From Klenkia marina (lineage in GTDB: Bacteria; Actinomycetota; Actinomycetes; Mycobacteriales; Geodermatophilaceae), in the NCBI RefSeq assembly GCF_900101025.1, contig NZ_FMUH01000003.1:1-64000 (forward strand): a stretch of 64,000 nucleotides of DNA, given 5' to 3'. The notes below the pieces were generated by a model that saw nothing but the letters and a program-made list of their open reading frames with translations, had not been told where the DNA came from and did not search any database. This document shows, one piece after another, positions 1-7,399 of the stretch (position 1 is the first letter of the stretch; each line of letters opens with the position of its first letter). Position numbers and translations under genes: made by a program.

Positions 1-184
1 TGGGGGAGCGCCCCTCGAGGCGGGGCACGGCCTCGTCCGGGCCGAGCGCCTCGATCAGCTTGCGGGCCTTCTCGGCCGACTTCGCGTCGACGTACGTGAG
101 GCTGGACTGCCTGCCACCCTGCCGGAACAGCACCCGGTGCACGGTCCGCCCGTCGGCATACTTCCGCCGCTGCACGCTCGCCAC
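1..184 (-). CDS. Phage-type site-specific integrase, N-terminal part only (cut by window edge)
   Basis: About 61 codons are visible, reading leftwards from a GTG at 184 with no stop before the window edge. The translation (start VASVQRRKYADGRTVHRV) looks like the N-terminal arm-binding domain of actinobacterial phage and ICE tyrosine integrases: a short basic strand, a repeated G-R pattern, then an AKSAEKARKLIEAL helix. The catalytic domain would lie outside the window. Its start is about 90 bases downstream of the tRNA-His 3' end and it reads in the same direction, the usual arrangement for an element integrated into a tRNA gene. The start codon is uncertain because no strong ribosome binding site is visible. 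A short orphan basic protein cannot be fully excluded. Confidence 0.6.
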   Translation of the reverse strand, partial: MASVQRRKYADGRTVHRVLFRQGGRQSSLTYVDAKSAEKARKLIEALGPDEAVPRLEGRSP

Positions 185-270
185 GGCCCCAGTCTGCCCC
201 GTCGGCGTTGACCAGATGTTGACCCGGAACGGCGAAACCCCCGGCCAGCGGGGCTGACCAGGGGTTTCGA

Positions 271-346
271 TGGGGTGAGTGACGGGACTTGAACCCGCGA
301 CATCCAGGATCACAACCTGGCGCTCTACCAGCTGAGCTACACCCAC
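271..346 (-). tRNA. tRNA-His (GTG anticodon)
   Basis: Reading the minus strand gives a full cloverleaf: acceptor GTGGGTG paired with CACTCAC, D-arm GCTC...GAGC, anticodon loop with GTG, and T-loop TTCAAGT. C73 and an encoded CCA follow. A G directly upstream (347) can serve as the G-1 typical of tRNA-His. The 3' end is the probable attachment site of the element whose integrase starts at 184. Confidence 0.95.
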
Positions 347-392
347 CATCGGCCCGCCGCGAGGCGGGCCGTCGAGAAGAGTACCGGAGACC

Positions 393-1037
393 TCAGCCCG
401 GCTGCTGCGGGGTCAGCAGAGCGGCGTACGTGTCGGTGGCCGCGGCCGCCGCGGCCTGTGCCTGGTCGGTGGTCGGGCCGGGCGCGGGCACGAAGACCGC
501 GCCCCGGTAGTAGGCCAGCTCGCGGATGGACTCGAGGATGTCGGCCAGCGCGCGGTGGGCCAGGCCCTTGGGCGGCTGGTTGAAGTACACCCGGGGGAAC
601 CAGCGCCGGGCCAGCTCCTTCACCGAGGAGACGTCGACCATGCGGTAGTGCAGGTGGTCGTCGAGGGTCGGCATGTCGCGGGCGATGAACCCGCGGTCGG
701 TGCCGATCGAGTTGCCGCACAGCGGCGCGGTGCGGCGCTCGGGGGCGAACCGCTTCACGTAGGCGAGCACCTGCTCCTCGGCCTCGGCGACGGTCACGGC
801 CGAGGCGCGCACCGCCTCGGTCAGCCCCGACTTCGCGTGCATGGCGACGACGACGTCGTCCATGCCGGCCAGCGCGTCGTCGTCGGCGTGGATGATCACG
901 TCGAGACCCGGGTCGAGGACGTTGAGCTCGGAGTCGGTGACCACCACCGCGATCTCGACGAGCTTGTCCTTGGTCAAGTCCAGCCCGGTCATCTCGCAGT
1001 CGATCCAGACCAGGTTGTGCGCTCCGTTGCCTGCCAC
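393..1037 (-). CDS. orn: Oligoribonuclease
   Basis: A 3'-5' exoribonuclease of the DEDDh family that finishes mRNA decay by degrading di- to pentaribonucleotides in the cytoplasm. Exo I is seen as [10 protein letters not shown] (acidic D13 and E15), and the later acidic and histidine motifs lie in the [14 protein letters not shown] and [14 protein letters not shown] segments. I place the start at the GTG giving [13 protein letters not shown] (214 residues, family size about 180-215). An upstream in-frame start at 1097 would add 20 unlike residues. The C-terminal tail after about residue 185 is low-complexity and alanine-rich. It is transcribed away from the membrane protein at 1174. Confidence 0.93.
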   Translation of the reverse strand: MAGNGAHNLVWIDCEMTGLDLTKDKLVEIAVVVTDSELNVLDPGLDVIIHADDDALAGMDDVVVAMHAKSGLTEAVRASAVTVAEAEEQVLAYVKRFAPERRTAPLCGNSIGTDRGFIARDMPTLDDHLHYRMVDVSSVKELARRWFPRVYFNQPPKGLAHRALADILESIRELAYYRGAVFVPAPGPTTDQAQAAAAAATDTYAALLTPQQPG

Positions 1038-1173
1038 GGCTCGCGACAGTACGCACCACGCCGACGACGACACGCTCCTTACGGGATAAGTGCCCACCGC
1101 GCCACTCGAAGGTGCTGACCCTGACCCTCCGCGCCGATACGCTGCAGTCTCGCCTCACGCCAGGAGCCGTTCC

Positions 1174-2358
1174 ATGACTCTGGACACCCGCACCGCCCCC
1201 GCCCGGCCGGCCCCGACCTCGGTGCGCGCTGCGCTGCGCCACCCGGTGGCCGCCACCCGGTGGCTCTGGTCCTACGCGATGACGCCGGGTGCCCCCGGGC
1301 GCCCGACCACCGAGACCGAGCTGCGCTGGCTCTACGGCGGCTGGCTGCTGGCCTTCGCACTGAAGATGCTCGGCTCGTCCTGGGACGTCTCGTGGCACTT
1401 CAAGTGGTTGCGCGACGACCTGGCCCCGCCGCACCTCATGAACTCCGCCGGCACCGTGCTGGTGGTGGCGCTGGTCGTGGTGCACACCTACAGCGGTCGC
1501 GGGGTCGACCGGCGGGCGCTGCGCTGGATGCAGTGGGGGACGGCGACCTTCCTGGTCGCGGTGCCGGTCGACATCATCAACCACCGCGTCAACGGCCTGG
1601 ACATCACGAGCTGGAGCCCCAGCCACATGCTCCTGTACGTCGGCACCGCGATCATGCTGGCCGGGGCGATCCGTGGCTGGTGGCTGTACGCGGCACCGGG
1701 CCGGGTGCGCACCGGGGTGCTGCTCGGGCTGTGGCTGTTCTTCGTGGAGAACATGCTGTTCCCCAACCAGCACCAGGAGTACGGGGTGCTGTCGCTGGCC
1801 GCCTACCGCGACGGGCACACCACCGCCGAGCCCCAGCTGCTGGACTTCGCCGCGGCCCAGGGGTCCTCGCCGACCAGCTTCATGCTCCCCGTGCCGCCCT
1901 GGGTCCACCCGGCGTGGCTGATCTGCGCCGGCCTGCTCTCCCTCGTCGTGGCCCGCAGGGTGGTCGGCAAGCGGTGGACGGCGACCGTGCTGGTGGGCAC
2001 CTACCTGGCCTACCGGGCCGTCGTCTGGGGGTTCCTCGTGGCCACCGGCTTCCCGCCCTCCGTGCTGCCGGTGATGCTGCTGGTCGGGGCCGTGCTGGTC
2101 GACTGCGCCGTCACCTGGCGGGTGCCGGGCTGGCTGGCCGGCGTCCCCGTGGCGGGCGCGGTCTTCCTCGCCGCCTTCGTGCAGGAGTTCCTGGCCGTCA
2201 TCCCACCGTGGCAGTGGCAGGTCGCCCCGGCCGTGTGCCTGGGCTTCGCCGTGCTGTGGGCGGTCGTCGACCGGGTCGGGTCGTCGGCCCGGTGGGCGCG
2301 GTGGTGCGCCCCGCTGGAGGCCGCTCCGCCGGCGGGTCACGGCGCGTCCGCACGGTGA
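1174..2358 (+). CDS. Uncharacterised multi-pass membrane protein
   Basis: A 394-residue protein of unknown function. The start is the ATG giving MTLDTRT, preceded by AGGAG at a good distance; a longer ORF from 1090 has no such site. About eight to ten hydrophobic segments alternate with short loops. Potentially metal- or cofactor-binding histidines recur in the first half (DVSWHFKW, PPHLMNS, IINHRVNG, SPSHMLLY) next to aspartates and tryptophans, a pattern that suggests a membrane cofactor site, but I cannot assign a family. The C-terminus is basic and alanine-rich. It stands alone between the divergent orn and the next gene, 59 bp downstream. Confidence 0.75.
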   Translation: MTLDTRTAPARPAPTSVRAALRHPVAATRWLWSYAMTPGAPGRPTTETELRWLYGGWLLAFALKMLGSSWDVSWHFKWLRDDLAPPHLMNSAGTVLVVALVVVHTYSGRGVDRRALRWMQWGTATFLVAVPVDIINHRVNGLDITSWSPSHMLLYVGTAIMLAGAIRGWWLYAAPGRVRTGVLLGLWLFFVENMLFPNQHQEYGVLSLAAYRDGHTTAEPQLLDFAAAQGSSPTSFMLPVPPWVHPAWLICAGLLSLVVARRVVGKRWTATVLVGTYLAYRAVVWGFLVATGFPPSVLPVMLLVGAVLVDCAVTWRVPGWLAGVPVAGAVFLAAFVQEFLAVIPPWQWQVAPAVCLGFAVLWAVVDRVGSSARWARWCAPLEAAPPAGHGASAR

Positions 2359-2417
2359 GCCACCGCCGGGTCGCCGTCATGTCGTAACGTCGACGCGATG
2401 ACCCGGGAGGCGACGCG

Positions 2418-4268
2418 GTGCTGATCCTCACGCCCTCGGGGCTGGAGACCGGGGCCGAACGCGCCTTCTTCGCCGAGCTCGGCAGCTGGGACACCGGCGG
2501 CTCCGTGCGCGGCGCCCTGGTCGCCTCGCTCGCGCTGTCCGACGGCCCCATGGACCGCCGGATCAGCGACGCCGTCGTGCTGGTGCCCGAGGGCGTCGCC
2601 GTGGTGCGGGTGGTCGAGGTCGTCCGCCAGTCCGGCGTGGTCACGGTGCTGCCCGAGGGCTCCTGGACGATCGGTCCCGGGGCCGGCCCTGGCGACGTCC
2701 TGCGGCTGGCCGGTGGCGGGTCGACCCCCCTCGACGGCCTCATGCGCGCCGGCATGGAGGTCGCCGTCCGGCTGCGCCGGGCCGGCCTCGAGCCCGGACG
2801 CATCGCCCGGCTCACCGTCCTGCACGGCGACCTGCGCGGCCTCGTGCCGGCCGACGGCGACCTCGGCGAGGGCGACCAGGTGTCCCTGCTGGAGTCCCGG
2901 TCACTGCTGCTGGGCATCGCCCGCGCCAGCCGGTACGCCGGCACCGACAACCCGCGGCTGTGGACGACGGCCGACGTCCGGGCCGCCCTCGAGGCGCTCG
3001 GCGTCGGCGGGCGCAGCCCCGCGGTCGAGGAGCTCAACGGCGAGGGCTTCCCGTACTCGCCCTACGTCCTGCGCCGGCGCGAGCTGCTGGCCCCCGCCAC
3101 GCTGGCCAACCAGCCGGCCGTGCGCTCCGCGGGGCCGACGGCGACCGACCCGGGGCGGCTGGATCCGGTGCCGGGCCACGACCCCGGGTACGGCCACCGC
3201 GGTCAGACCGGTGGCCCCCTGGTCGACCCGGCCGCCGCCGCCGCGCTGGCGGCCGCAGCGGCGGCCGAGCAGCAGGCGCACCCCGAGGTGCCCGCGCAGC
3301 TGCGCACGGCCGGCGGCGACACCGTCGCCCTCCCCGGGCCGGGCGCCCCGCAGACCGCTGCAGCGCCCGACCAGCCGCCCCAGCAGGCCCCGGGGTGGCA
3401 GTCGACCCAGCAGATCCGGCCGGTGTCCCCCGGACCCGCCCCCGCGCCGGAGCCCGCACCCCCCGCCGCCGACGGCCCGGAGGAGACCGGCGGCATCGGC
3501 GGCATCTTCGGCGCCCGCGACGAGCCCCCGGCGCACCGGGCCCCGGCGGCCCCGGCGGCACCGGCCTGGTCGGCGCAGAGCTGGGTGGCCGAGCCGCAGT
3601 CCGAGCCGCCGTCCGAGCCGGAGGTCGCCCCGCCGGGTCGGCGCAGACGCTCGGTGGTGCTGGTCGCCGCGGCGGTGGCCCTGCTGCTGGTCGTCCTCGG
3701 CGGGGTCCTGGTCGCCCAGGGCCTGGGCGGGGACGACGACGGCGGCACCCAGGCCGCACCGACCTCCACCAGTGCCCCCACGACGTCCAGCGGCCCGACC
3801 ACGCCGTCGGCGCTGCCCGTGGGCACCGTGCAGCAGGGCGGCGACACCGACTACACGCTGCAGGTCGTCTCCTACGACAGCAGCTGCCGCGAGCACTCCT
3901 ACGGGGCGGTGACCAGCTTCTTCGCCACCACCGACTGCCTGGGGCTCTCGCGCTCGCTGTGGTCGGCCGAGGTCGGCGGCCAGCCGGCCGTGGTGTCGGT
4001 GTCCCGGGTGACCATGCCCGACCCCGCCCGCGTGCAGGCCCTGCTCTCGCTCACCGACGTGTCGGGCACCGGCAACGTCAGCGACCTGCTGCGCGAGGGC
4101 TCGCGCTACGAGGGCGGCCCCGAGGCGCTGTCGGGCGCGGAGTACGCCAGCGAAGCCGTCGACGACGTCGCCGTCGTCGTGGAGACCTCGTGGGTGGGCG
4201 AGCCCGGCGAGGCCGGCGCCCTGCAGCAGCTGGCCGACGACGCCGTGGAGCTCGACCCCACCCGCTGA
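2418..4268 (+). CDS. Single-pass membrane protein with Pro/Ala-rich linker and extracytoplasmic domain
   Basis: A 616-residue protein of unknown function. The GTG start has GGAGG seven bases upstream. From N to C: a globular, probably cytoplasmic domain of about 220 residues; a long Ala/Pro/Glu-rich linker (about 225-405); a basic stop-transfer patch RRRR; one transmembrane helix at about 411-433; a Thr/Ser-rich stalk; and an outer domain of about 135 residues with one likely disulfide pair (SSCREHS and TTDCLG). The layout resembles actinobacterial envelope proteins, including some type VII secretion-associated ones, but the similarity is architectural only. It converges on the TetR gene with a 4-bp gap. 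Confidence 0.75.
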   Translation: MLILTPSGLETGAERAFFAELGSWDTGGSVRGALVASLALSDGPMDRRISDAVVLVPEGVAVVRVVEVVRQSGVVTVLPEGSWTIGPGAGPGDVLRLAGGGSTPLDGLMRAGMEVAVRLRRAGLEPGRIARLTVLHGDLRGLVPADGDLGEGDQVSLLESRSLLLGIARASRYAGTDNPRLWTTADVRAALEALGVGGRSPAVEELNGEGFPYSPYVLRRRELLAPATLANQPAVRSAGPTATDPGRLDPVPGHDPGYGHRGQTGGPLVDPAAAAALAAAAAAEQQAHPEVPAQLRTAGGDTVALPGPGAPQTAAAPDQPPQQAPGWQSTQQIRPVSPGPAPAPEPAPPAADGPEETGGIGGIFGARDEPPAHRAPAAPAAPAWSAQSWVAEPQSEPPSEPEVAPPGRRRRSVVLVAAAVALLLVVLGGVLVAQGLGGDDDGGTQAAPTSTSAPTTSSGPTTPSALPVGTVQQGGDTDYTLQVVSYDSSCREHSYGAVTSFFATTDCLGLSRSLWSAEVGGQPAVVSVSRVTMPDPARVQALLSLTDVSGTGNVSDLLREGSRYEGGPEALSGAEYASEAVDDVAVVVETSWVGEPGEAGALQQLADDAVELDPTR

Positions 4269-4272
4269 GCGG

Positions 4273-4875
4273 TCAGCCGGTGGCCGCCGAGGTGGCCATG
4301 GTCACCAGCAGCGCCCGCATGGCCGGGCGGGACAACCGGCCCGCGCTGTGCGGGGTGGAGTTGATCAACCCGAAGAGGGCGTGCGCCCGGGCCCGGCACG
4401 CGGCCGTCGTGGCATCGGGGTCCAGTGCGGTCAGGACGGCGACCCACTGCTCGACGTAGCGCCGCTGCAGTCGGCGCACCTGCCGGGCGTCGTCCTCGGA
4501 CAGCGCGCCCAGGTCACGGTCCTGCACGGTGATGAGGGCGGGGTTGTCCAGGGCGAAGTCGACCTGGAAGGCGACCAGGGCGTCGAGCTGGGCGCGGGGG
4601 TCGTCGCCGGCGGCGAGCACCACGCGCTCCGCGCCGGCCTGCAGCCGCTCGCTGATCCGCAGCAGCATCTCGGCGAGCATGGCGTCCTTGCCGGTGAAGT
4701 GCCGGTAGATCGCCGGCCCGGTCACGCCGACCGCTGCGCCGATGTCGTCGACGCCAACGCTGCGTGCGCCGCGCTCGGCGAACAGTCGGGCCGCCGCCTG
4801 CAGGATCTGCTCGCGCCGCGAGGGGCGTGCCGCGTCGGCGTGCAGCGCGCTGTCGGGCTCGGCGGTCACGCCCAC
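4273..4875 (-). CDS. TetR-family transcriptional regulator
   Basis: A 200-residue repressor-type protein. The N-terminal HTH is clear: REQILQAAARLFAERGARSVGVDDIGAAVGVTGP followed by AIYRHFTGKDAML, at about residues 20-65. The rest is the usual helical ligand and dimer domain. It is divergent from the acyl-CoA carboxylase gene at 4955, and the shared 79-bp region carries an inverted repeat at 4931-4946. It therefore probably controls the acyl-CoA carboxylase/dehydrogenase genes in response to an acyl-CoA or related ligand, which is an inference from position. The start is the GTG giving MGVTAEPDSA. Confidence 0.9.
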   Translation of the reverse strand: MGVTAEPDSALHADAARPSRREQILQAAARLFAERGARSVGVDDIGAAVGVTGPAIYRHFTGKDAMLAEMLLRISERLQAGAERVVLAAGDDPRAQLDALVAFQVDFALDNPALITVQDRDLGALSEDDARQVRRLQRRYVEQWVAVLTALDPDATTAACRARAHALFGLINSTPHSAGRLSRPAMRALLVTMATSAATG

Positions 4876-4930
4876 CAGGTTAGGACCGCACCGGAGTACC
4901 TGTGTGCACGCGTCGCAGTGGACCCCCGAC

Positions 4931-4946
4931 GTGAACCGTGGTTAAC
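4931..4946. promoter_or_regulatory. Candidate TetR operator
   Basis: GTGAACCGTGGTTAAC is a 7-2-7 inverted repeat with one mismatch, lying nine bases before the start of the carboxyltransferase gene and between it and the divergent TetR gene. Size and position fit a TetR operator. The regulator-site link is inferred. Confidence 0.5.
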
Positions 4947-4954
4947 ATCCCGGC

Positions 4955-6568
4955 GTGGACGCACCGGTGCTCAGCAGTGCCCCGCCGGCCGACCCCGACG
5001 CCGCGGCCCGGTGGGCCGAGCGGCACCGGGAACTCGCCGCCGACCTCGCCGACCAGCTCCGGCAGGTGGCGCTGGGGGGCGGTGAGCGCGCCCGCACCCG
5101 GCACACCGACCGCGGCAAGCTGCTGCCCCGCGAGCGGGTCGACGCCCTGCTCGACCCCGGCGCCCCGTTCCTGGAGCTCTCGCCGTTGGCCGCGCACGGC
5201 CTGTACGACGGCGACGCCCCGGCCGCCGGGATCATCACCGGCGTCGGGCGGGTGGCCGGCCGCGAGGTGGTCGTCGTCGCCAACGACGCCACCGTCAAGG
5301 GTGGCACCTACTACCCGATGACGGTGAAGAAGCACCTGCGGGCGCAGGAGGTCGCGCTGCAGAACCGGCTGCCGTGCATCTACCTGGTCGACTCCGGCGG
5401 TGCCTTCCTGCCGCTGCAGGACGAGGTGTTCCCCGACCGCGAGCACTTCGGCCGCATCTTCTACAACCAGGCCACGATGTCCCGGCAGGGCATCCCGCAG
5501 ATCGCCGCGGTGATGGGCTCGTGCACCGCCGGCGGCGCCTACGTGCCGGCCATGAGCGACGAGGCCGTCATCGTCCGCGACCAGGGCACGATCTTCCTGG
5601 GCGGCCCGCCGCTGGTGAAGGCGGCCACCGGCGAGGTGGTCACCGCCGAGGAGCTGGGCGGGGGAGACCTGCACAGCCGCACCAGCGGGGTCACCGACCA
5701 CCTGGCCGAGGACGACGCCCACGCGCTGCAGATCGTCCGGCAGATCGTCGGCACGCTGGCCCCGGTCGAGCCCACCCCGTGGGGTGTCGAGCCGACCGAG
5801 GAGCCGGTGCACCCGCCCGAGTCGCTCTACGACGTCGTGCCGCCCGACAGCCGCACCCCCTACGACGTCCGCGAGGTCATCGCCCGGCTGGTCGACGGCA
5901 GCCGCTTCCACGAGTTCAAGGCCCTGTACGGGCAGACCCTGGTCACCGGCTTCGCCCGCATCCACGGCCACCCGGTGGGCATCGTGGCCAACAACGGCAT
6001 CCTGTTCGGGGAGTCGGCCGTCAAGGGCGCGCACTTCGTCGAGCTGTGCGACAAGCGCAAGGTGCCGCTGCTGTTCCTGCAGAACATCAGCGGGTTCATG
6101 GTCGGGCGCGACTACGAGGCCGGCGGCATCGCCAAGCACGGCGCCAAGATGGTCACCGCGGTCGCGTGCGCCCGGGTGCCCAAGTTGACCGTGGTCATCG
6201 GTGGTTCCTTCGGTGCCGGCAACTACTCGATGTGCGGCCGGGCCTACTCGCCCCGCTTCCTGTGGACCTGGCCCAACGCCCGCATCTCGGTCATGGGCGG
6301 CGAGCAGGCCGCCGGCGTGCTGGCCACCGTGCGCCGCGACGGCCTGGAGGCCCGCGGGCAGGAGTGGTCGGCCGAGGACGAGGAGGCCTTCAAGGCCCCC
6401 GTCCGTGAGCAGTACGAGCGGCAGGGCCACCCGTACTACGCGACCGCCCGGCTCTGGGACGACGGGGTCATCGCCCCCGCCGACACCAGGACCGTGCTGG
6501 GCCTCGCGCTGTCCGCCGTCGCGCACGCCCCCCTGGAGGAGGTCGGCTATGGCGTCTTCCGGATGTGA
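4955..6568 (+). CDS. Acyl-CoA (methylcrotonyl-CoA type) carboxylase, carboxyltransferase beta subunit
   Basis: A 537-residue biotin-dependent carboxyltransferase. The segment [31 protein letters not shown] (about residues 140-170) is characteristic of 3-methylcrotonyl-CoA carboxylase beta chains. [16 protein letters not shown] and [16 protein letters not shown] form the two oxyanion regions of the paired crotonase-like halves. With the biotinylated alpha subunit at 7400 it would carboxylate 3-methylcrotonyl-CoA in leucine breakdown, in the cytoplasm. The order matches M. tuberculosis accD1/accA1/fadE19, but here a ferritin and a small protein separate the two subunits. The start is a GTG (MDAPVLSS). 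Substrate specificity is inferred. Confidence 0.9.
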   Translation: MDAPVLSSAPPADPDAAARWAERHRELAADLADQLRQVALGGGERARTRHTDRGKLLPRERVDALLDPGAPFLELSPLAAHGLYDGDAPAAGIITGVGRVAGREVVVVANDATVKGGTYYPMTVKKHLRAQEVALQNRLPCIYLVDSGGAFLPLQDEVFPDREHFGRIFYNQATMSRQGIPQIAAVMGSCTAGGAYVPAMSDEAVIVRDQGTIFLGGPPLVKAATGEVVTAEELGGGDLHSRTSGVTDHLAEDDAHALQIVRQIVGTLAPVEPTPWGVEPTEEPVHPPESLYDVVPPDSRTPYDVREVIARLVDGSRFHEFKALYGQTLVTGFARIHGHPVGIVANNGILFGESAVKGAHFVELCDKRKVPLLFLQNISGFMVGRDYEAGGIAKHGAKMVTAVACARVPKLTVVIGGSFGAGNYSMCGRAYSPRFLWTWPNARISVMGGEQAAGVLATVRRDGLEARGQEWSAEDEEAFKAPVREQYERQGHPYYATARLWDDGVIAPADTRTVLGLALSAVAHAPLEEVGYGVFRM

Positions 6569-6569
6569 C

Positions 6570-7097
6570 TCAGACGCCCGCGACGCGCGGCGCGGTGGGG
6601 TCGACGCCCTCGCCGGCGGCGGCCTCGCGCTGCACGTAGTCCTCGATCTGCTCGACGTCGTGCGCGCTGCGCTTGGCGACGGCCAGCAGGTCGCTCATCT
6701 TGCTGACCTCCTCGACCTGCTCCTTGATGAACCACTGCATGAACTGGTCGGAGGCGAAGTCGTTCTCGCGGCGGGCGATGGCGGTGAGCTCGTTGATCTG
6801 CTCGGTGACGCGCTTCTCCTGCTCCAGGGCCAGCGCGACCGGGGCCACGACGTCGGAGAAGTCGCAGATCGGGGCCGGCAGAGCCGGGATGCGCACCTCG
6901 GCGTCGGCGTCGAGCAGGTAGCGCACCATCATCATCGCGTGGCTGCGCTCCTCGGCGGCCTGGTCGAAGAACAGCTGCGCGGTCTGCTGCATCGTCTGCT
7001 GGTCGTAGTAGACCGCGCAGGCGACGTACTGCTGGTGCGCGGCGAACTCGTTGCCGATCTGCACGTTGAGCTGGGCGATGAAGGCTTCGGCGGCCAC
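6570..7097 (-). CDS. Ferritin, BfrB-like iron-storage protein
   Basis: A 175-residue non-haem ferritin. Ferroxidase-type ligands are visible in NEFAAHQQYVA (Glu), the HAMMM helix preceded by AEERS (Glu, His), and EKRVTEQ and QFMQWFIKEQVEE (Glu/Gln). It closely resembles mycobacterial BfrB, the 24-mer that oxidises and stores iron. The start is the GTG giving VAAEAFIAQL, with AAGGAG seven bases upstream; the longer reading frame from 7268 has no such signal. The gene ends one base after the carboxyltransferase gene on the other strand. An IdeR-type iron box lies 75-89 bases upstream of the start, the kind of position from which IdeR activates bfrB in mycobacteria. Confidence 0.93.
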   Translation of the reverse strand: MAAEAFIAQLNVQIGNEFAAHQQYVACAVYYDQQTMQQTAQLFFDQAAEERSHAMMMVRYLLDADAEVRIPALPAPICDFSDVVAPVALALEQEKRVTEQINELTAIARRENDFASDQFMQWFIKEQVEEVSKMSDLLAVAKRSAHDVEQIEDYVQREAAAGEGVDPTAPRVAGV

Positions 7098-7171
7098 GGT
7101 GTGTCTCCTTCGGGGCTGGACGTCGCAGAGACCGTACCGGCTGTCCCTGGCCACCCCTTCCGCACGGAGAC

Positions 7172-7186
7172 AGGTATGGCTAACCT
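7172..7186. promoter_or_regulatory. IdeR/DtxR-type iron box
   Basis: AGGTATGGCTAACCT matches the core of the IdeR/DtxR consensus (AGGTWAGSCTWACCT) at all but one position. It lies in the divergent region between ferritin and the Cys-rich small protein, six bases before the latter's ATG. Binding there could activate ferritin and block the small gene when iron is plentiful. Confidence 0.65.
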
Positions 7187-7192
7187 CACCGC

Positions 7193-7363
7193 ATGGCCAA
7201 GCAGCGCATGCCGAAGAAGAAGTGCTGCGTCGACAAACCGCGCTGCGGGCGGTGCCCGCTGCGCGCACTCGCCGAGGGCACGCTCCCGCCGGGCTACACG
7301 GTCAAGAAGCGCCGCCTGGTCAAGGTGGGCAAGGCCGACAAGGTCCTGGGGCGCGCAGCCTGA
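7193..7363 (+). CDS. Small basic four-cysteine protein
   Basis: A 56-residue protein, too short for most gene callers. It starts MAKQRMPKKKCCVDKPRCGRC, giving CC-x5-C-x2-C in a strongly lysine/arginine-rich context, followed by LPPGYTVKKRRLVKVGK. The cysteine layout suggests a zinc or iron site, and the basic tail suggests nucleic-acid binding. I recall similar short proteins in other actinobacteria but know no assigned function. It is divergent from ferritin, the iron box overlaps its expected promoter and leader, and it ends 36 bases before the biotin carboxylase gene, so it could share that transcript. Confidence 0.7.
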   Translation: MAKQRMPKKKCCVDKPRCGRCPLRALAEGTLPPGYTVKKRRLVKVGKADKVLGRAA

Positions 7364-7399
7364 GCTGATCGCGCCGGCCCGGTCGGCGGTGGACGCCTG

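Noticed and set aside
337-2340. A 667-codon minus-strand frame
   Set aside because: Its composition (Arg/Gly/Pro/His-rich, no domain) is that of a frame-shadow; it overlaps orn and the membrane protein gene in other frames.
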